A stretch of DNA of 35,508 nt from an uncultured Anaerolineae bacterium (GTDB lineage Bacteria > Chloroflexota > Anaerolineae > Aggregatilineales > Phototrophicaceae). A model generated the notes under the pieces. That model was not told the origin of the DNA. It saw only the letters and a list, made by a program, of their open reading frames with translations, and ran no database searches. The position numbers and the translations under genes were made by a program. Every line of letters starts with the position of its first letter. Position 1 is the first letter of the stretch. The stretch covers positions 1 through 35,508 of the forward strand of contig CALAJK010000030.1 of the NCBI GenBank assembly GCA_937922795.1, written 5' to 3'. Of this stretch, positions 1-9,000 are shown one piece after another.

Positions 1-3000
1 GCAGATGACATCTCCGGCCTGCAGGTCGCCATCCTGGTTCAGCGGATCGCTGTGAGTCGGGAAATTACCGCGGCCGGTCGCCCGTCGGTAGCATACCCGG
101 AAGTCCACACCCGTGGTCGCCACCTGGGTCAGCAGCGAGAAGCCTGTGCCGTTGAAGGTGAAAGCTAGTTTGGCGCCGCGGCCGGCCGTGCTCAGCGGCG
201 AGCGCGCCTGCGTGCCGCCATAAGCGCGCGCGTTCTTCTGGCCAGTCGCCCAGGCCGCCGGACCTGTGCTGTCCAGCAGGCCGCCGTTGCTCACCAGGAA
301 GTCATCGTAGATGCCGGGGGTCAGCATCGTGCCATGCACCACCTGGAAGCCATCAATCCGGAAGAAACCGGGGGTGAGGGCGCGGAACGTCAGCCGCACG
401 TCGGCGGCGGCGCTGCCCAGCGCGGGCAGGTTAGCGCCGTTCAGCACCACCTGGTTGGCCGTATTCAGGTTAGTGATGACCGTGCAGTCTGTGCCGGACG
501 GGCCAGCCACTCGGTTGGCGCACACCAGCAGTTGGAGCGTGTTGGTGCTGGCCGCCGGCCCAGTGTACAGGATCACCGTCGCGCCGCCGGCGGGCACTTG
601 CAGCCGCAGCACGGCCGCTGGGCCGGCGTAGGTCGAGCTGATGCGCCGCGCGTTGTCCACCACGCCGACGTAGCTGCCGCCGCTGTAACCGCGCGCCGCC
701 GTGCCGGTGAAGGCGCTCCAGCGTTCTGCCGGGACTAGTCCCAGATATGGCTGGCCGCTGCCGTCGCGCGCGTCCTCGTTGTACAGGCCGGGCTGGGTGA
801 CGATCGGAGGCAGCGCCTCGCCCAGCACGCGCACATAGTCCACCACCAGCCGGGCCGGAGCGTAACGCGGATCGCGCGGCGGCACGCCGTCGTCCACATT
901 GCGCACGCGCACCCAGTAGTTGCCCGCCGTCAGGCCGGCCACCACCCGGCTGGAGAGGAAGTTGGCGCGGGTCGCCTGGTTGGTGTAGATGTAGCAGGCC
1001 TGACCGGTGAAAGCGGCGTTGTCCGCGTAGCACACTTCGACGTCGCCGCCGAACACGTCCTGCACCATACCGACCTCAAAGCCGGTCGCCCCGGTGATCC
1101 GGAACGCCAACTGCGCGTTCACCACGTTCGTCTGGCGCGCGCGCCGACCAGAATAGTTGGGCGAATACACCTCCACCCAGTCGGCGTCATAGCCCAGCGC
1201 CGGATGCACATCTTCGTACAGTCCTGGCGACAGCGCCTGCGTAGTGTTCACCACTTCCACAGCATCCAGGAAGACTGGACCGGCGCCCACTGTCATGATG
1301 CTGACGATATGCTCCGCCGTGTCGTCCGACTGGCCGGGGCCGCTGCCCGGCACTGACGGATTATTCAGGAACACCCGCACAGGCTGCTGGCTGCCGGTAG
1401 TTGCCGTGTTAGCGACCGGCGTGCAGAACCACTGCGTGGGCGCAGCAGCCGGGGCGGCGCACACCTCCAGTGGAGCGTGTCCCGGTCGCATATCACGGTA
1501 CAGGATGATCGCGTTGGCATTGTTCGTGCGGAAGACCACGCCTGCGCCGATGACATTGCTGATCGTATCATAGTTCTGGCCGGAGTACGCCCGCGCCGAC
1601 GTCCCTGATACTGACCGCCAACCGTTCCCATAGTACAGGAAACGGCCGTCAGCGGCGCGGTTGGCGAAGCTGGTCTCGTAACGCTGCCCTGGCGTGTTCA
1701 GCACGTTGGCCAACGGCGCGTCGTTGAAGATCTGCACCGCGTCGATCTGCATGGTGATCGGCGTGTTAGCTGGGGTATGCGGCAGCGGCGAGTTGTTGTC
1801 GGGCAGCATCTGCACCGAGGCCGTGTAATTGCCCTGCAGCAAACCGGCGATGGTGCGCGCCGCCTGGTAACGAACCGCGCTGCTCTCGTTGTCGTAGGTG
1901 CGGCAGACCGCGCCGTTGACGGTGTCCTGCGTCTGCGCCACTGTCCACCCCAGGCCGGCGCGCCAGCAGATGCGCACCGCGTCCGCGCGCGGATCGAGCG
2001 TGAAGAAGGCGGCGAAGCCGGTGCCATTGAACTCGAACCGCAGCGCGTCGTTGACCGTAGTCGTCAGGCGCACGGTGCCGCCCGATGCCCCGGCGACCGG
2101 CGTCTCCGTGAACGCGCCGCTGCTGAAGTCCAGCCCTGGATGATCATCTTCGTAGAAGCCGGCTGTCAGCACGGGTGTGGTAGTGAAGACTGGCCGCACG
2201 AAGTCCACCGGCATGGGTTTGCCGTCGGCGTTGCGCAGGAAGACCCAGCGCGTGCCGGCGCCGACCGCCGGCGCCGGCAGCGCCGACTGGCGGAAACCGA
2301 GCGGCGCGGCGGCATTGTTGATGACCGCCGGCGTCGTACAAACGGCCGAGTTCGTGCCAATCGCCGCCGAGCAGACATTCACCAGGCCGTAAGCGGCCAG
2401 CGTTTGGCGGACGTACTCGATGTTCGTGCCGGCGAAGCCGTTCAGCTCGAAGTAGGCCACCGAGCCGCGCATGCTGCCCAGGTGCTGGCTGCCGCCGGAT
2501 GCCGCCGCCGCCAGGGCTTCATTGAAGCTGAAGTACGGGAAGTACACGATGCGGCGATCGGTGTTTTCGACATTGCCGGTGACCGCGCTGCCGATCTGCT
2601 CCGGGACGCCGTTCAGGATGTCCACGCGGTCCACGACTAGCGGCCGGGTGAACGTCGGGCCGGGGTCAGCATTGGCCAGGCGCACGGTATACGTGCCGGG
2701 CGAGAAACCGACGTAAGTCAGCGCGAACGGCGCCCGCGCCGCGCTGGTCGCGGCGTTGGTCAAGGTGGTCAGCGGCATCGTGTCACACGATCCAGAATTG
2801 GAAGCCACTTCTACACACAGGCTGTACTGCGGGCTGGTCGCGGTGCTTTCCGCCAGCACAATGCTGAAGCCCGTCCCGGTGAAGGTGAACTCCAACGTCT
2901 GGCTGCCAGAAGCGGTGTTCGTGGCGCGCGCCAGGCCGTCGGTGGCGCCAGCGCTGGCCGCCGCGGGCAGCCAGCCCGCGCCGAACCGCGGCGCAAGCTG

Positions 3001-6000
3001 CGGATGGTTCTCCTGGTAGACGCCCGCCTTGAGCGCGCCGGCGCCGCTGGTGTCGTGCACGCCGATGGCGTCCACGTAGAAGTTCACCCCGGCAGTCAGG
3101 TTGGTGACGCTGACGAAGTAGTCGCCGGGCGTGGTCGGGTTGAAGACGAAAGTCGTGTTCTTGTTTGGCGCCAGGGACTGCGGCGGCAGGCAGGTGCGCG
3201 TGTAGGGCGGGATCGTCAGCGACGCGCACACCTGTACGCTGGTCGTCGTTGAGCCGCTGTGGTGCAGCGTGATCGCGTTCGCGTCGTCCACCGCGAAGTT
3301 CACCTGCGCTCCGATGTGATTCGTGAGCCGGTGCGTCTGGTTCAGATAGGCGCTGGCGGCGCTCCCGCTGCGGGTCGTCCAGGCGGCGTTGCCCGGCCCG
3401 AAGCGCAGGTAAGGACGACCGCTGGCATCGACTGCGGTATCGTCGAAGATACCCAGCGGCATGGCCGCCGCCGGGTAGTCGCCGTAGATTTCGACACCGT
3501 CCACCGTGAAGCGCTTAGCGTCCGGCTGCCGGACGGTGACCGTATACGTATCGAAGGGCAGACCGGTGACGCTGTGCGCCATGCCGTAGTATACCCGACT
3601 GTTGGCGCTGGTCGTGTTGACCACCTGGTAGTCGTTACCCGTCACCATGCCGTCAACTTCGATGATCAGACTGCCGGCTGCCGGCTCGAACAGCGTGAAC
3701 AGCGAGAAGCCCGTGCCGGTGAAGCGGAACTGCACCTGGGCATTAGCGGTGGTCGTCTGGTAAGCGCTGCGATCCAGATAGTTGGAGCCGAACACGTCGC
3801 GCCAGCCGTTGACCGCGTCCGCCACCGGCGTGTAGATCAGGCGCGGATCGCTCTCCGGGTACACGCCGGCCGTCAGCGGCTGTGCTGAACTCAGCAGTTC
3901 GACCGCATCCAAGTTGAAGATGCCGTTCGTCAGCGCGGTGATCGAGACGACATGCGCCCCGCTGCTGCTGAGCTGTACTTGGAACGGCGCTGACACGCCC
4001 GTGCCGCCGTCGTTCCGCAAGATGGCGCACTGGAACGGGTCGAAGTCATCCTCTGGCATCCAGCACACCTGCAGCGGCGCGTAGCCAGCGCGCACATCGC
4101 GGTAGATGCGCAGGATGTCGCCGCCGTTAGTGCGCAGGACGACGCCAGCGCCGACCGCTCGCGCCTGGTCATAGTTTTGGCCGGAGTACGACCGCGCCGC
4201 TGCGCCAGTGACTGACCGCCAGCCAGCGCCGAAGTATTGGAACCGGTTGTCGGCAAGACGGTTGGCGTAGCTGGTCTCCACCCGGACTGGCGGATCTTGC
4301 AGCGTCACCGGCGCTAGGCCGTCCCAGTTGACGCCGAAAATCTCCAGCGCGTCGAACTGCATAGTGTGGCCTTCGTAGCGCCGCAGCGCAGCGTTATACA
4401 CCCGATCAGCGCCGGCGTGCTGCACGACAGCCGTGTAAGTGCCCGGCTGCAAGCCGAGAATGCTGCGCGACGCCCGGTAGATGGCCGAACGACTGTTATT
4501 GTCGAACGTCAGACAGCGGCCGGTATTGACGACGTTCTGGATGAGCGTGCTGTCGATCGCCGCCGGCGGCACAGCGCCGTCTCGCAGCCAGCACACCTTG
4601 ACTGGGCCGCTCGCTGCGTCGGACGTGAAGCTCGGCGCGAAGCCCGTCCCTGTGAAGCGGAAGGCCATGCCGGCCAGCGCCTTGTTCACATTGATCTGAG
4701 TGTTGTTAGAGTACCGGGTGTTGGCGCGCGGCTCGCAGAACGTCGGCGGCGTGACGTTGGTCGTCGGGCAGGCCGCGCCAGGATACGGCATGATCAGATT
4801 GTAGGCCTGGTCGAAGTACTGCAGCCCGGCCACGTTCTGCTCATAGTAGCTGGGGTCGAGCGCCCGCGCGCTGTTGATGACCTGGATCGAGTCCAAGTTG
4901 AACGGCTGGTTGACCAGGCTGAAGATTTCGACGAAGTGGGTATCCACGCTCTCGCCTGCCCAGCGCCAGGCCGGCCCCCAAGTCGCGCTGGCGAAGTCGC
5001 TCCTGCGAATGACCAGCGGGTTGCTGTTCGCCGCCCGCAGATCGCGCTGGATGCAGTGCTTGGCCTGGTCACCGGGGGCGTCGCCGCGGGCGCGGTTCAC
5101 GCACACCAGCACCTGCTGACTGTCGGCTGAACCAGGCTGACGGAACCAGTAGATGGCATCAGCCGCTGCCGGCACGCGGAAGCTGATGAACGGCCCGGCG
5201 TTGTTGACGCCGCGCGCGATGGTCGTCAGGCTGCCGTTAGACGCGCGTGCGTTGTTGGTGTCGAGCAGCCACGAGTCATCGCGCCCACCCAGCGTGATGA
5301 TCGGCCCGCGCACATCATCTTCGGTCGTGCCGAAAGGCAGGGCGGCAGTGGGCGCTGCATCCAACACCACGATCGAGTCGATCACCAACCGCGCGCCCGC
5401 CGGGATGCTGAGGACATCCAACGTGGCGATATGCTCGACCGATGGATCGAAGCCGAAGAACGGTCGGAACACGCCCCAGACTGGGCTGGTGCCGGCCCCG
5501 ACAGCGTTGTTGAAATCCTGGCACACTGTATTGGTTGGCACGGCTTCGGGCGCTACGCAGATGCGGTACTGCGCGCCCTGCCCAGTAGTTCTGTTCCGCT
5601 CCAGCGTCGTGCCGATAGCCAGGCCGCTACCCTTGAAACTGAACTGGACGTCAGCGATGTTGGTGTTGGTCGTCGAGACGGCGCTGCCGTTGGCCGCGTT
5701 ACGGTCGCTGAACAGCGTCCAGCCGAAGAACAGCGGCAGCACCTGGCTCTCGTTCACGTAGTGCTTGCCCGGCAGCAGTACAGTGCTGTCGGTCAGAATG
5801 CCGATGGCGTCCACATTGAGCTGGCGCGCCTCGCGGTTGATGATGCTGACCATGTGCGCCTCGCCGGCGCGCAGCCGGGCGCAGGAAACAATGTATGCGG
5901 TCGTCCCACGCCCAGAGATGAATTTGCTGAAGTCAGTAGTCGAACTCTTGACGCCGGTAGTTGAAGAAGTCCGGCAGATCAGGCTGCCGCGAGTGGCCGT

Positions 6001-9000
6001 CTGCCGGCCGTCCCAAGTCAGCGGCAGGCCATCCACCTGCAGTTCCCACCAGCCGCCAGCGCTGCTGGCCTGCATATACAGCGCGAAACCGGTGCCGACG
6101 AAGCTGAAGTCGGCGCGGTCGCCCGACGTTGTTGTGCGGTGCAGCGTGTTATTGATATTCGGCTCGCTGTAGATGGGCGTCCAACCTGAACCGGTGTAGT
6201 CGAAGACGAAGCTGGTATCGTCATGTAGGCCGGTGTAGGGGAGCGAGCCGCGCACGGTTACCTCGACCGTGTGCTGCACGCTGCTGCTGCCCACGGTATA
6301 CTGGAATGAGAAAGTGCCGGTAGTGCCGCCGTTGGCGTTCAGCGTGACCAGGCTGTTGGTCACCGGGTTGCTGGCCGCCGCCAGCGCCGTTGTGATATCG
6401 CCCTCGCCTATGCCCAGCGCGACATAGTCGCCCGATAGACTGCCGCTCACATAACTGTAGGTGTACGGATAGTCTGCGCCCGGCGTCTGGTTCTGGGCGG
6501 GCGCGCCGCCGGCCCCCAACGTGTCCTCTGGGCCGCCGTCTTCCGAGAACAGGAAGTTGTCGTCAAAACTGACGTAGGGACGAATGCGGAACTGGATCAC
6601 CGTCGGCGCCGGCGCGGTCGCCGCCCCCACCTGGACGCGCTGCGTCAGCGGCTGGGTCAGTGCCGGGTCAGCCGCGCCAGTGCCGCGCAGGGTGATCGTG
6701 TTGGGCGCCGGGCTGATGTTGCCGCCGGCATCCACCACTCGATAGGTGAAGCTGGCCTGGGCCGCCGTCGGCGCGCCGATCGTGTAGTAGTTCTTCGGCG
6801 GGCAGTAGGTCACCTGGCCAGTGGCGGCGTTCACCTTCAGCGGCTGGCCGCCGCACAGATTACCCGGATTGACATCGTAGATGGCGGGCGGCGTGATGAT
6901 CTGGTAAGTGTAGGGCGGGAAGCCGCCGGTCACACTCAAGTTGTAATTGACCGACAGCGCATCCTCGGCGAAGTTCAAATCGCCGTCCTGGCCGCGCACC
7001 GTCACGAACTCATACGCGCCGATGTCGATCTGGCCGTTCTCCACGCGCGGACGGCCTAGCAGGTCGCCGCTGGCCAGCATCGCCGCCGTCAGCAGGCTTT
7101 GGTTGCCAGCGTCTACGCCTGCCGTGCTCACGCCTTTCAACTGGTAGGGATCGTTGGGCGATACTGTCGGTCCGACAAACTGCGAGTTCGGGTCGGTGAT
7201 CGGCTTGGGGTCTAATGTGACATTGCCGTTGACTGTTGGTCCGAGCGAATTCTGACACTCGCCGCTGATATCGCCGCTGAACGCATACCAGTTGTACTGC
7301 GCGCCATCGTCCGAGCCCGGCACACCGATGCGTTTACACGTCGTGACGATTGCAATGTCCGAGATGATGCCAGCAGTCGGCGAGTTGCTGTAGAACAGGT
7401 TATTGTGAATCTCCCACCCGCCGTCGCCATTGTTCCCATCGCTGTCGCCGCGGGCGATGATCAGGCCATAAACGGGGTCATCCATGCCGGTATTGCCGAC
7501 GACGGTATTGTTGACGAAATAGAAGCGCCGGCTGGGCCGCAGGTGAATGAGCGGCCCCGCGCCAGTATTGTCCTGAAATAGATTGCCAAACACCTGAATT
7601 TCTTTAGCGCCGGCGCCTTCCCCAACTGGATCGCCCGTATTTCTCACGCGCAGCGCCGACCGGGCGCCGTTCGCCACGAAGCGATTGTTGTATAGGTTGA
7701 CAACGCTTTCTGTGATCTGCACCACCGGCTCGGAGATGTCTGCGCCCAGTTCGGTCGAGTTGTTGCCGGTGAAGGTATTGCGCTGCACCAGAATAGCCGT
7801 CGAACTGCTAATCGTGATAGCTGCGCCGCCCCGGCTGTCGTTGCTCGAAAAGGTGCTGCCCTGCACCGTCACATTCTCGGCATTGCCGCCGATGATCACC
7901 GGCGGCCGGCCGCGGAACCCGGTGAACACGCTGTTCTGGATGATGGCGCCCGGAGTCAGTGAGGCGTCGTAGACCGTCACCGCATTTGGACGGTCGAACT
8001 GGACGTTCAGTGCGCCTGGCTGCAGCGGATTGGCCGAGCGAAATACCAACCCATCAATCACCGGATTGTTGCCTTCGATGGCGATGCCGGCTACGCCTTT
8101 ATAGGTGTTGTTCACCCAGAAGATGCTGTCCGGCGTGGACACAGACAGGCGGCCGCCGTTGGCGGCCGAGTCATAGGACTGCACGCGCACCTGCTGCGGC
8201 AGCGCGCTGGTGATGCCGATGCCCGATACATACTCGCCGGGGAACAGGATGACGCAGCCGCCCGCGCCGGCTGCGTTGATCGCTGGCGCGACATGGACGA
8301 ACGGGTTGGCAAATGTGCCGTAATTCGACGCCGTGAAGTTCGGCTCGCTGTACGGGTTCACGTACCGGCACATCGGGTTCACATCGGCGGCGGCGGCGGT
8401 CAGCGCTGCCTCCGGCCGCGGGCTGCCCAGCATCGCCAGCCCGGCGCCGTGCGCCATGTCGTAGCCGTCCGGCAGAGCGCCCAGATACAGATCGAGACTG
8501 TGCGCCTGCATGTAGTTGATGAGGCCCTGCGGCGTGCCAACATACGGGCTGAGAAACGCCGTATTATTGGAACGGATGAGCGCAGCCATGGCCGCCACAT
8601 TGGCCGCCGCCGCCGACGTGCCAGAAAAAACCGTGCCGTCGCTGGCGCATGAATTGGGATCCGCCACGGCATAGGTAGTGGTGACATTCGACGGCCCGAC
8701 CAGATCGGGCTTGAAGGCCGTCCGGGTAGCGAAAGGCCCGGCGCTGGGCGCGCCGCCGCCGGCCGAGAAGATCGGCCCGCGCGAGCTGTCTTCCAGCAGC
8801 GGGTAGGTCAGCTTCTCAGTCGGATTGGACACGTTAGCCAACTGCTGCCGCGCGCACACCGCGCCCACCGTCAGCGCGTGAGGCGAGTCGGCCGGGCGTC
8901 CCAGGCTGCTGGTGGTGTTCACATTGCTGATCGTGCCGCCGGTCGGTGTGCCCACCTCCCCGGCGCCAGTCACCTGCACCTGCACGTAGACCGACGCGAC

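Larger units (their letters stand above)
1..6235 (-). repeat. Array of about 14 jelly-roll-like modules inside the giant protease
   Basis: A motif of the form F-x-G-T-G-F recurs in frame at 139-156, about 1088-1105 (variant ITGATGF), 2014-2031, 2866-2883, 3706-3723, 4639-4656, 5620-5637 (variant FKGSGL) and 6085-6102. Spacing is mostly 840-980 nt. Between these lie modules of a second type with a G-A-x-V-x-F/L-R core and no GTGF motif, so the array is roughly an alternation of two 150-residue types. Most modules end a strand with V-C-W or V-C-Y, and several hold a second Cys about 20-30 residues later. The pattern resembles galactose-binding or carbohydrate-binding beta-sandwich modules seen in bacterial surface proteins. 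The fold assignment is inferred from sequence pattern only. Confidence 0.75.

Noticed and set aside
1777-2640. 287-codon plus-strand reading frame opposite the giant protease
   Set aside because: Arg-rich shadow frame; the opposite frame is continuous with the S8 protease and its repeats.
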